A stretch of DNA of 64,000 bases, taken from Hemerocallis citrina. Its lineage: Eukaryota; Streptophyta; Magnoliopsida; Asparagales; Asphodelaceae. The stretch lies in assembly GCA_017893485.1 (NCBI GenBank), contig CM030366.1, forward strand, positions 49,617,896-49,681,895. The letters are read 5' to 3'. A program made the position numbers and the translations under genes. A model generated the notes under the pieces. That model was not told the DNA's origin and did not search any database. It worked only from the letters and a program-made list of their open reading frames with translations. Positions 45,803-56,610 of the stretch are shown in pieces. Position 1 is the stretch's first letter, and every line of letters starts with the position of its first letter.

Positions 45803-46310
45803 CTATGCTTAGATGATTGTAGGAAAGCATATACCATGCTAGATTAATTTATCTATGCTTAGATAATTGTAGGAAAGCATATACCATGCTAGATTAATTT
45901 ATCTATGCTTAGATGATTGTAGGAAAGCATATACCATGCTAGATTAATTTATCTATGCTAAGATGATTGTAGAAAAGTAGTATACCATGCTAGATTAATT
46001 TATCTATGCTTAGATAATTGTAGGAAAGCATATACCATGCTAGATTAATTTATCTATGCTTAGATGATTGTAGGAAAGTAGTATACCATGCTAGATTAAT
46101 TTATCTATGTTTAGATAATTGGTATATCTTGCTAGATTAACTTATCCATGCTTACATGCTTGTAGGAAAGTAGTATACCTTGCTAGATTAAATTATCTAT
46201 GTTTAGATAATTTTAGGAAAGTGATATATAATGCTAGATTAATTTATCCATACCTACATGCTTGTAGGAAAGTTGTATACCATGCTAGATTCATTTATCT
46301 ATACTTAGAT
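45803..46310. repeat. 50 bp minisatellite in LTR 2
   Basis: Same unit and nearly the same copy number as 39710-40205. Confidence 0.8.
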
Positions 46311-48464
46311 TGTAGTAGGAATCATTATACATGTTTATAATATTGTAGGATTGATGTTTAATTAACCTACCATGTTAGAACATTGTAGGAGTATTATGGT
46401 GAGTGGTTGTGTTATAGGAATAGATTTTCGTAGGAAGATGCTTGCAATTGTATGCCATTTTTAAAGTACTATAGGTTGAAGTAATAAGGATTTGGGAGAC
46501 CACTAGTAATAGTTAGTTTGATAAAGATTGTTATGTCGCCTTCGGTTCTTCCTTAGTAGAATAGCGACCATAGACTATTAGTAAATTCTTCTGTTGCTTC
46601 TAATAATAGAAGATCAAGTTTGCTAGTAAGCACATTTGGTTGCTTTTAAGATTGATTACCTGTATGGTTGTTTGCATATGGTTGTGCTCGTACGTGGCTC
46701 GACTGGCCCGTACGTAGCTGTGGGTCTCATACGTAGCTTATTTGGCTCGTATGTAGGTTGTTGTCTCGTACGCGGTTCGACTAGCCCGTGCGTAGCTGTT
46801 GGTCTCATACGCGGCTTATTTGGCTGGTATGTACATTGTTGTCTCCAACGAGGCCCGCCTGGCTCGTTGGTAGTTATTGTTTCATACGTAGCTTGTTGGC
46901 TCGTATGTGGTGGTTACTCGTGTATAGCTTGTTAGCTAGTACACAGTTCGTTGTGTTCGTCTAGGGTGATATTACCACCCTAAGGGCTATCGACCATCAA
47001 GACATATGTTCTCTTACCCTAAGGAACTGTGGAGGAGTCACTCCTTTGTGTACCGTCGAATCATAACCAGGGTAGTTGATCGAGGACCGGAGTATAGACG
47101 GAATCCAAGTCTAGGGGAGCGGCATGCATATATATTCGCATGACCGAAGTCTTGGATCGATGAGCCACGAACCAGACCCTGAGGGGTTCTGGTGAGTCTA
47201 GGTTGAGCAGCCTAGTAGAGTTGTCTTGCGAAGCCTAATTTAAGGCCTAGCATGTTATGTTATAATATTATCGTCCCTAGGATTGTCGAGTCAGGAACAT
47301 CATTAAGGTAGTGACTTATAAAGATCATTTTGCTCAGACCCTAGCCGAAGAGAGAGGAGTTGGTTGTAGGGGGCGCCTTACGACCAACTTGTCCCTCGAG
47401 GCAGGCCTTAGGTGGTGATAGTGGGTTGTACCTTCCCGTCAAAGGGATACGTACGGTGCTGTCTCACAAGTTGAGGACACGGGTTGCGTATCTCGCACTG
47501 TTAATTCCTGGAGTACCGTGGCTGAGGGGTGCCACAGGATGCATTGTGCAGTCCTGCGCTTGCGAGACCCCAGAGGGTGCCACAGGGTAGGCTTCGCGCT
47601 ACCCTGCGCTTGCGAGACCCTATTGTTTGATTTTGGAATGACGCCCGATACATTGGGTTCGTCTATTTTGAGTGAGGTCCGGTTAGCCGGGTCGCAGTGG
47701 CGAACATAGACACCATTGGCGAAATGCATTAGTGGGACTTGACCACGTATGCAATCTCATCAGTCACGTGTAGGTGTCAGGAACAGGTTGTGTACAATTA
47801 GAAATTCGTAACGCGGGTTAAAATCCCTATATATGGAGAAACGGCTTGAGATGGGGTCGCATGTAGTATGGGCTGCATGTTGCTTTGGAGACTTGCTGAC
47901 GTTAGAATAGGGAGCATCCTAGTTCTATTTAAATATCGCATTAGAATCTAGTCTTAGCACTCACGAACACTTAAACTACACCAACACCGTTGCTATATTT
48001 TGTATATTGTTTGGGAGATTCGCTGCTATATGATCAGCCTTTAAGCGTCAGTGAATACTGACGTCCCCACTTCCATAGGTACTGGATCGCCGAAGTACAA
48101 GGCGAGATTCAGGAGGACTCAAGGCAAGGAAAGCAAGGAGTCAGTGTTATATTTAGTTCCGCTGCAGTATATGTATTGATTATCAATTAGTGAGAAGTAC
48201 TCAAGTGAGAGTTACCAAGTGTTGTTCTTCATTTCTTGTAATCTGATGTAAGATATTGAAGGTTGTAATACTTGAAAATGTAAAGGTAATATTGTAACTC
48301 TATTGTAAGGTATTGCAATTGTATAATGTTCGGACTTGTAATACATTGGGTATTGAATAAAAAGTTTTAAATTCTCCTGTTTTTCTGTGTATTGTGACTA
48401 ATTGAAGAAAAGGTCTTGGCTCGTGTCATGGTTTCCCAGTATTGGAAATCGGGGCGCTACAGAG

Positions 48465-48476
48465 TGGTATCAGAGC
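48465..48476 (+). other. Primer binding site, internal region 2
   Basis: TGGTATCAGAGC, three bases after the LTR 2 end. Confidence 0.9.
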
Positions 48477-48590
48477 TGACGTCAATTTACAGTCCAACAC
48501 AGTAGGAAAATTAAACTTGAATGCCCTTTAGGAGTCGGGATTTAGTTAGTTGTAGGCAATTGTAATTCATATTGTTGTTCCTTTCAACTA

Positions 48591-49485
48591 CTCCCTCCGT
48601 TTCACTTTAAGTGATATTTAGGAGTTTTGCACACAGATTAAGGAAGGGTGAGATAAACATTTTTTCCCCTCTATGCCCTTATTAATTAGTCTCTATGATT
48701 TAATTACTAGTAATTCTTTTTTCAATACAGATTCTGATTTCAAGAAATGTAATTAGTGTTTTCAAACCCAGATATGAGTACTAATTCTTGTTCCTAATAT
48801 ACACCAGATATGAGTACTTAGATCTGTGGAGGTATCCACTGAGTATATTACGACACTGCAGAATACTCCCTGAGTATCAAACCCATGATTTAATTGACTC
48901 AGGGAGTATGTTGTTTGTACATCATGGGAGTTTGTTGTTTGTACATCATTTAAGGAGAGGGAGTATATTACGACACTGAGTATATGCAGTCAGTGGAGGC
49001 ATCTACAGGAGGGAGTCTTCTTCTTCGAACCATGGTATGGAATTACAAGTTGGTATTCTTGAGCCATGGACACTAAAGTACCTTCTCTCGGTTGATTGTA
49101 ATTTTTGTCTAAGCCGTTAGACATAATGAAGTTTTAGAAGCAGTAGTAGTGTTTATTTTAAAGAGAAAGTAGCAGTACTGTTGTGGACATAGTAGTAGTA
49201 GTATGTGAAGAGTGTAGGAGTAGTACTTTTGATTTGGAGAATATATAGAGTTGCTAGTAGTAGGGGAGGGGGAGTTGGCATTAAATTTTTGGAGAAAATA
49301 AAATCTAAAAACTTGAAACTACAATTTTCTAAGAATATTTGATAGGATTAAGATGAGTAATTAAGATAAAACTTCAACATAAATAAGGGTAATCTTGGAA
49401 AAAAATGAAAAAAATTTGGATAATATCACTTAAAGTGAAACAAGGAAAAAACCCCTAAATATCACTTAAAGTGGAACGGAGGGAG
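48591..49485. mobile_element. Stowaway-like MITE (895 bp)
   Basis: Terminal inverted repeats of about 33 bp begin CTCCCTCCGTTTCACTTT and, on the other strand, CTCCCTCCGTTCCACTTT. A TA duplication flanks it (48589-48590, 49486-49487); the internal region 1 sequence (42466-42475) shows the empty site. TIR start and TA target are those of Stowaway/mariner-type elements. No transposase frame is visible. The inner 3' TIR segment is repeated once (49422 and 49460), and GAGTATATTACGACACTG occurs twice (48841 and 48960). It is long for a MITE. Confidence 0.85.
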
Positions 49486-49538
49486 TATGTTTTATGATTT
49501 TCCTATATCTGGACTAATTCCAGTATGTATATTTTAGG

Positions 49539-50261
49539 ATGGTATTCGAAGATATCCTAACCGAGGATGTATTGATGGAGGAGAGTGAGCCAATTTCAAG
49601 GGATGATCCGATGATCTCGAGCGAGGAGCCGAAGGAGATTTCACTACAAGTTAACCTCAAGATGAACTCGCCTTCGCCACCGCGAGGGCCAAGTATGGAT
49701 CAACGCAGGGCGGCGGCGGCGGCCAGCATATATCGAGAAATGAGGAAGCTAATGAAGTACGTAGCCAGGATAGATCGTCAAGCTAAGAAATTGGGTGATA
49801 CTTGCATAGCTACACTAGCAGGCACGGCAGAGGAGCAGGAATATTTCAACGCTAGATTGGCACAACTACGACGTGAGTGGGAGCAAGTTCTAGAGACCGC
49901 CAAGGTTATAGTATGCCATTTTTGTAAGGAGGATGGGCACGAGAAATCCGTCTGTCCACGACGACGAGGAAAAAGACCTACACCCGCATCAGGATTCGAG
50001 AACCAAGGTCAGAAACAGAAGGCTCAGAAAACAAAGGGCAAACTCAAAGGCACCAAGATAGGGGGATGTTTCCTATGTAGTGAGCAAGGTCATTTCAAGA
50101 AACAATGCCCGATGAAGAACTTTCGGGCGGAAACCCGTACATGTCACAGCTGTGGGAAGATTGGTCATATTAAGCCAAACTGTCCCCAACTTCACAAAAA
50201 TGACGACAGATCAGCCTTAAGGATGGACAACAAAGGAAAGGAGCCTGTTCACCAAGGGTGA
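49539..50261 (+). CDS. Three-zinc-knuckle protein, internal region 2
   Basis: A 240-residue frame, second copy of 42510-43229, with one extra Ala codon in the Ala run. All three knuckles fit C-x2-C-x4-H-x4-C, and the first reads CHFCKEDGHEKSVC with the usual Gly. The acidic N-terminus and helical middle are kept. The MITE lies 53 bp upstream of the ATG and does not touch the frame, but it lies between the LTR promoter and the start. No protease or polymerase follows. Confidence 0.75.
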   Translation: MVFEDILTEDVLMEESEPISRDDPMISSEEPKEISLQVNLKMNSPSPPRGPSMDQRRAAAAASIYREMRKLMKYVARIDRQAKKLGDTCIATLAGTAEEQEYFNARLAQLRREWEQVLETAKVIVCHFCKEDGHEKSVCPRRRGKRPTPASGFENQGQKQKAQKTKGKLKGTKIGGCFLCSEQGHFKKQCPMKNFRAETRTCHSCGKIGHIKPNCPQLHKNDDRSALRMDNKGKEPVHQG

Positions 50262-50806
50262 GAATTCGCACGTACTAAGAGCAAGTTGAAGGAGCTAGTA
50301 ACAATATGTGCATATAGAACTGCAACTAAGTCTAAAGGTTGCATCTTTTGAAACTTATTTTTGGACGGAAGAAGTTATATATGATGTAACACTTTTTGTA
50401 ACCCGTCGGATCTATATAAATATGAAATCCAGGCAACTGTTTTGTTCAAACTTGGTTCGTCATAATCTTTTGTCTAAATTATTTTCCAAGAGTTGAGGTG
50501 TGTGCGAGGGGCAACTCCAGAATTGGTTCTGTTGATTACAACATCTGGAGCCTCAACTTGAGCAAATTACAGGAGAGAATCCTGGAAGTTGGAAGTGATG
50601 TTCATAGGACACGTCCTATTCTAAGGAGGGAGTAGCTAACGAATTGCAAAGGTCGGGTTCTTTGGAGAACCAGTTCGTGAATGAGCCACTTGGGAGCCAA
50701 AAAACAGCATAAGCTTTCTTTCCCCGAGTTATTAGGGTATGGGTGTTTGCCTGTTTTCCTAACTTAACGTAGTTCTGAGGACAGAACTATTCTAAGGAGG
50801 GAGTAT
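50262..50806 (+). other. 3' untranslated part and PPT, internal region 2
   Basis: No supported gene. The PPT (TATTCTAAGGAGGGAGTA) ends at 50806 next to LTR 3. A second near-identical motif, CTATTCTAAGGAGGGAG, lies at about 50617-50633, before TAGCTAACG. Confidence 0.7.
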
Positions 50807-51408
50807 TGTAATATCCCGGACGGATATTACCGTGTATAAATTATTATTTCATTATTTTTTTATTATTATTTTGTTTTAATTCCAAAATTGAATTATTTTG
50901 GTGATTTTCAACCGGTTTATTCATAGACATTATCTGTACCCAGATACCGGTCAGTATACATCCGTATTGTATCAAATTGATACCGTGACCTTCCGAACTG
51001 ATAATAGAATTTATTTTATTATTATTTTCAAGATCAAATTATTTTTATACGGATTATGCGAAGATTTTCGGTATACAGACATATATGCGCACGTACGAGT
51101 AGTATGTCGATTAGTGCATTATACGAATTGTGTGTTGTGTATCTTTGGACAACACTTGTTTTGTTATGACAAAACCCATTAGATTGTTAGGGTTTATAAG
51201 TGTTTAACCTAGGTTAAGTATGCATGAAAAGGTTAAGGAGACCCTTCTAGAAACCCTCACATAACACCTCCCCCACATAACACCATACCACACCCATACC
51301 TCCACCTCACCCCTACCTTCCCTAAGGTATGGCCGGCCCCCAATTTGTGGAGGGGTTTTTGTGCAATTGTGTGTGTGCACATTTGCACTATCCACCCTTC
51401 TCTCCACC

Positions 51409-51416
51409 TATAAATA
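51409..51416 (+). promoter_or_regulatory. TATA box of LTR 3
   Basis: TATAAATA, same context as at 44377. Confidence 0.6.
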
Positions 51417-52846
51417 CCCCCTCCTTCTCCACTTTGTCTCATTTTAGAAAGATCAAAAGGAAAGAAAGAAAGGAAAGGAAAAGAAAGAGAGAACCTCATA
51501 CTAATTTGAGAGTTTTTCCATTGTAGGTATTCCATAGATATTCTAAAAGCTAGGGGAAGGAGAAGTTTTAGCTAGCAAGTTCTTCCAACAAAGAGAACTA
51601 GGTGGGGGGTTCACCATTTGTTTGTTTGGTTGTTTGTTTGTTTGTTTGTTTGTTGTATTGTTGTTTGACTTCTTCTTCTTACCCTCCTTATTTTTTTTTC
51701 TTTGGTTCTTTTTGGGAATGGTTTGTAGAAGTGGTATGGTTATATGCATGTTTGTAAAATAGTAACAACCACATAAAAAGAAAAGAAACAAATGGTGGTG
51801 TTAAATACACATAAAGATCAAATCTTTAAAATTGTAGTTGTTGTTTATGTTTGTTCTTGGACTAAAATGGCATAATGCATATGAACTTGCACATACAACC
51901 GATTGGGGGTTGTAGGACTTGTAAGACTTGAATATGAACTATACATAAAGCATATGAACATTTTATACAACCATTGTTGGTTGTAGGACTTGTGTTGGAC
52001 TTGACTAAAAAGATAAGCATATGGGTTGAACCAAATAAAAGTTCTTGCCTTACTTTTATTATTGTTGTTCTCTTTTGTAATCTTAAAAAGAACCTAAATT
52101 AGATGTTATTTCTAATTAATGGAAAAGAAATTAACCTAAATCACTAGTTGTAGAATGAATAAAAAGATCTTCTCTTTTTATGATCACTACTAATAAATAA
52201 ATGCTAATAAAGAATAGTAGACATTTAAGTAGTAGTAGTATGTTGATTAAATAAAGTAGTAGTGGCATGTTGTTAAAATAAAGTAGTAGTAGTAAATGTT
52301 AAAAAGAAGTAGTTGTAGATGGTTACGATATGAAAAAATGTTAGTAGCTAGCTATTCATGTTTAAAATAAAATAGTAGTAGTTGATGTTCATGTTTAAGT
52401 AAAGTAGTGTAGTAAATGTTCATGTTAAATAAGTAGCATTAGCAGATGTTTATAAATTTGTATTAGATGTTCATGTTTAAATAATGTTTAGTAGAGGTTT
52501 ATGTTCAAATAAAATTGTAGTAGAAAGATAGTAGATGTTCATGCTTCATGCTAAGCTAGTGAGTATCATGCTTAACTATTATTCATGCTAAGCATCTATT
52601 CATGCTTAGAATGTTGTAGGATTTATTCTAAAAATACCTACCATGTTTAGGAATGATATACATGTTGTAGGATTAATGCTAAAATCATCTATCATGTTTA
52701 GTAATAATTATTCATGCTTAGAATGTTGTAGGATAAATGCTAAAATTACTTACCATGTTTAGAAGTATATCTATATACTTAGGAATGTTGTATGTTCATA
52801 CTAGTAGTTATTCATGCTTAGTAGTTATTCATGCTTAATAAGATTC

Positions 52847-53350
52847 TATGCTTAGATGATTGTAGGAAAGCATATACCATGCTAGATTAATTTATCTATG
52901 CTTAGATAATTGTAGGAAAGCATATACCATGCTAGATTAATTTATCTATGCTTAGATAATTGTAGGAAAGCATATACCATGCTAGATTAATTTATCTATG
53001 CTTAGATGATTGTAGAAAAGTAGTATACCATGCTAGATTAATTTATCTATGCTTAGATAATTGTAGGAAAGCATATACCATGCTAGATTAATCTATCTAT
53101 GCTTAGATGATTGTAGGAAAGTAGTATACCATTCTAGATTAATTTATCTATGTTTAGATAATTGGTATATCATGCTAGATTAACTTATCCATGCTTACAT
53201 GCTTGTAGGAAAGTAGTATACCTTGCTAGATTAAATTTTCTATGTTTAGATAATTTTAGGAAAGTGATATATAATGCTAGATTAATTTATCCATGCCTAC
53301 ATGCTTGTAGGAAAGTTGTATACCATGCTAGATTCATTTATCTATACTTA
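52847..53350. repeat. 50 bp minisatellite in LTR 3
   Basis: Same unit as 39710-40205 and 45803-46310. Confidence 0.8.
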
Positions 53351-55510
53351 GATTGTAGTAGGAATCATTATACATGTTTATAATGTTGTAGGATTGATGT
53401 TTAATTAACCTACCGTGTTAGAACATTGTAGGAGTATTATGGTGAGTGGTTATATTATATGAATAGATTTTCGTAGGAAGATGCTTGCAATTGTATGCCA
53501 TTTTTAAAGTACTATAGGTTGAAGTAATAAGGATTTGGGAGACCACTAGTAATAGTTAGTTTGATAAAGATTGTTATGTCGCCTTCGGTTCTTCCTTAGT
53601 AGAATACCGACCATAGACTATTAGTAAATTCTTCAATTGCTTCTAATAATAGAAGATCAAGTTTGCCAGTAAGCACGTTTGGTTGCTTTTAAGATTGATT
53701 ACCTGTATGGTTGTTTGCATATGGTTGTGCTCGTACGTGGCTCGACTGGCCCGTACGTAGCTGTGGGTCTCATACGTAGCTTATTTGGCTCGTATGTAGG
53801 TTGTTGTCTCGTACGCGGTTCGACTAGCCCGTGCGTAGCTGTTGGTCTCATACGCGGCTTATTTGGCTGGTATGTACATTGTTGTCTCTTACGAGGCCCG
53901 CCTGGCTCGTAGGTTGTTATTGTTTCATACCAAGCTTATTGGCTCGTATGTGGTGGTTACTCGTGTATAGCTTGTTAGCTAGTACACAGTTCGTTGTGTT
54001 TGTCTAGGGTGATATTACCACCCTAAGGGCTATCGACCATCAAGATATATGTTCTCTTACCCTAAGGAACTGTGGAGGAGTCACTCCTTTGTGTACCGTC
54101 GAATCTTAACCAGGGTAGTTGATCGAGGACCGGAGTATAGACGGAATCCAAGTCTAGGGTAGCGGCATGCATATATACTCGCAAGACCGAAGTCTTGGAT
54201 CGATGAGCCACGAACCAGACCCTGAGGGGTTCTGGTGAGTCTAGGTTGAGCAGCCTAGTAGAGTTGTCTTGCGAAGCCTAATTTAAGGCCTAGCATGTTA
54301 TGTTATAATATTATCGTCCCTAGGATTGTCGAGTCAGGGACATCATTAAGGTAGTGACTTATAAAGATCATTTTGCTCAGACCCTAGCCGAAGAGAGAGG
54401 AGTTGGTTGTAGGGGGCGCCTTACGACCAACTTGTCCCTCGAGGCAGGCCTTAGGTGGTGATAGTGGGTTGTACCTTCCCGTCAAAGGGATACGTACGGT
54501 GCCGTCTCACAAGTTGAGGACACGGGTTTGCGTATCTCGCGCTGTTAATTCCTGGAGTACCGTGGCTGAGGGGTGCCACAGGATGCATTGTGCAATCCTG
54601 CGCTTGCGAGACCCCAGAGGGTGCCACAGGGTAGGCTTCACGCTACCCTGCGCTAGCGAGACCCTATAGTTTGATTTTGGAATGACGCCCGATACATTGG
54701 GTTCTTCTGTTTTGAGTGAGGTCCGGTTAGCCGGGTCGCAGTGGCGAACATAGACACCACTGGTGAAATGCATTAGTGGGACTTGACCACGTATGCAACC
54801 TCATCAGTCACGTGTAGGTGTCAGGAACAGGTTGTGTACAATTAGAAATTCGTAACGCGGGTTAAAATCCCTATATATGGAGAAACGGCTTGAGATGGGG
54901 TCGCATGTAGTATGGGCTGCATGTTGCTTCGGAGACTTGCTGACGTTAGAATAGGGAGCATCCTAGTTCTATTTAAATATCGCATTAGAGTCTAGTCTTA
55001 GCACTCACGAACACTTAAACTACACCAACACCATTGCTATATTTTGTATATTGTTTGGGAGATTCGCTGCTATATGATCAGCCTTTAAGCGTCAGTGAAT
55101 ACTGACGTCCCCACTTCCATAGGTACTGGATCGCCGAAGTACAAGGCAAGATTCAGGAGGACTCAAGGCAAGGAAAGCAAGGAGTTAGTGTTATATTTAG
55201 TTTCGCTGCTGTATATCTATTGATTATCTATTAGTGAGAAGTACTCAAGTGAGAGTTACCAAGTGTTGTTCTTCATTCCTTGTACTCTGATGTAAGATAT
55301 TGAAGGTTGTAATACTTGGAAATGTAAAGGTAATATTGTAACTCTATTGTAAGGTATTGCATTTGTATAATGTTCGGACTTGTAATACATTGGGTATTGA
55401 ATAAAAAGTTTTAAATTCTCCTGTTTTTCTGTGTATTGTGACTAATTGAAGAAAAGATCTTGGCTCGTGTCACGGTTTCCCAGTATTGGAAATCGGGGCG
55501 CTACAGCCCT

Positions 55511-55944
55511 AGTCACTAAGGCCAAACTGGAAAAATTCTGGCATGACATTCTCCGGGCCATCCGAGGTACTCATGATCACGGTCGATGCTCATGGAGCTG
55601 CCACTCTACTCCTTTGAGAGAAGAAGAATGCAGTTACTCAACTAGATCCAAGGGGAAGGACGACCAAGTCCTTTGCCGCATCTGAAAAGTAGAGGACCGT
55701 CTGGAACAGATAAAACATGCAGGGAACCGCTCTAGCAGGGATTATCGCCCTAGTCAACCTTCTTTCAGCAAATCCATCCTCAATGCACCCATTCCAAAAA
55801 ATTTCAACACTCCTCAGCTTGAATTTTACGATAGTGAATCTGACCCGGCATACCAAATTGAGAGTTTTAAAACTCTCATGATGGTCTATAATACCACTGA
55901 TGCACTCATGTGCTGAACATTCCCAACAACTTTGAAAAAACCAC
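55511..55944 (+). pseudogene. gag: gag continuation of the right head-to-head element
   Basis: The continuation of the gag begun at 32132, after the array and its duplication. It encodes LEFYDSESDPAYQIESF and KTLMMVYNTTDALM, matching FETYSAETDPVDHIESF and KTLVLIHQASDAL of the right-hand element's capsid. A TGA follows DALMC. It stops at 55944 where the next LTR starts. It matches 30420-29960 of the opposed element on the minus strand. Confidence 0.75.
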
Positions 55945-56537
55945 TGATATGGCTAAAAATAGGGTTAAATCGGAACCGTCCAAATCGGGCACGAATCTTG
56001 AAGCCCAGGGGTAAAACGGTAATTTCACCTACCAATGGGTCTGAAGCGGGTACTGGTTCTCCTTCTTGGAAACCCACTAACCTGCGAACGGATCCACCTC
56101 AACTGGGTACGGGTTTCAACCAGTAGCGAACCCGATCCAGAAAGGATAGAATTAGGGTTTCTGATTAAATCCTAATCAACGGCCCTGATTCATATCTATC
56201 CTTTCACTGGGGATTAGGGATTACATTCCTTATCTAACCACAGTGATTACATTCCTAATCTAACCCAAGTGGCGCCTATAAACACCCCCCATCCATCTCC
56301 ATTAAGAGGTAATCAATCTTTTGCCAGTTTTACGCTCTTTCATAATCACTTCTGATTACTGACTTGAGCATCGGAGTGTGCGTCGCCGGGAACAACCCCG
56401 GTGTCTCGCACTTTTTGCAGGTGAACGGTGGGAGCAACGGTCAAACTCCGGCAGAACAGGTAACAGGTTTGATATTCAAAGTTTCCCAAGAATCTACAAA
56501 TACTATCTGTTTGCCCCCACACCAGATTCAGCGGCAA
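55945..56537 (+). repeat. 5' LTR of right Tat element
   Basis: TGATATGGCT to about CGGCAATA (593 bp); the end is inferred from the copy at 778, which ends GCAGCA. It matches 778-1372. The ATG at 56378 used by the longest frame lies inside this LTR and is probably not the gag start. Confidence 0.85.
56277..56284 (+). promoter_or_regulatory. TATA box of right Tat LTR
   Basis: TATAAACA followed by a C run, about 330 bp into the LTR; equivalent to 1033-1040. Confidence 0.5.
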
Positions 56538-56540
56538 TAG

Positions 56541-56559
56541 ATTGGCGCCGTCTGTGGGA
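56541..56559 (+). other. Primer binding site, right Tat element
   Basis: ATTGGCGCCGTCTGTGGGA, a few bases after the LTR end. Confidence 0.78.
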
Positions 56560-56610
56560 AAGAACGAATAGCAGCCTTCCCTCTTCCCGTTGGTCAGATC
56601 TTCTCCAGCC

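Larger units (their letters stand above)
43775..48461 (+). repeat. LTR 2 of the array (4.69 kb)
   Basis: TGTAATATCCCGG to GGGGCGCTACA, uninterrupted. A PPT precedes it and a primer site follows it, so it is shared by both units. TATA box 44377-44384, AATAAA 48356, 50 bp minisatellite about 45803-46310. It is nearly identical to LTR 3. Confidence 0.9.
32705..55505 (+). mobile_element. Non-autonomous large-LTR element array (3 LTRs, 2 internals)
   Basis: LTR 1 (32705-42329, split by a solo LTR), internal 1 (42330-43774), LTR 2 (43775-48461), internal 2 (48462-50806, holding a MITE) and LTR 3 (50807-55505). The whole array is flanked by the 5 bp duplication GCCCT (32700-32704 and 55506-55510). 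Each internal region is only about 1.45 kb without inserts and encodes one zinc-knuckle protein; there is no protease, RT or integrase. Large LTRs plus a short internal without pol fit a LARD-like non-autonomous element, although the coding frame is unusual for that class. Confidence 0.88.
50807..55505 (+). repeat. LTR 3 of the array (4.70 kb)
   Basis: TGTAATATCCCGG to GGGGCGCTACA at 55505, followed by the duplication GCCCT. TATA box 51409-51416, AATAAA 55400, 50 bp minisatellite about 52847-53350. Nearly identical to LTR 2. Confidence 0.9.

Noticed and set aside
56378..56610. Use of the ATG at 56378 as start of a 453-codon Gag
   Set aside because: It lies within the 5' LTR upstream of the primer site; the ATG at 56611, after the primer site, is also present in the left copy at 705.
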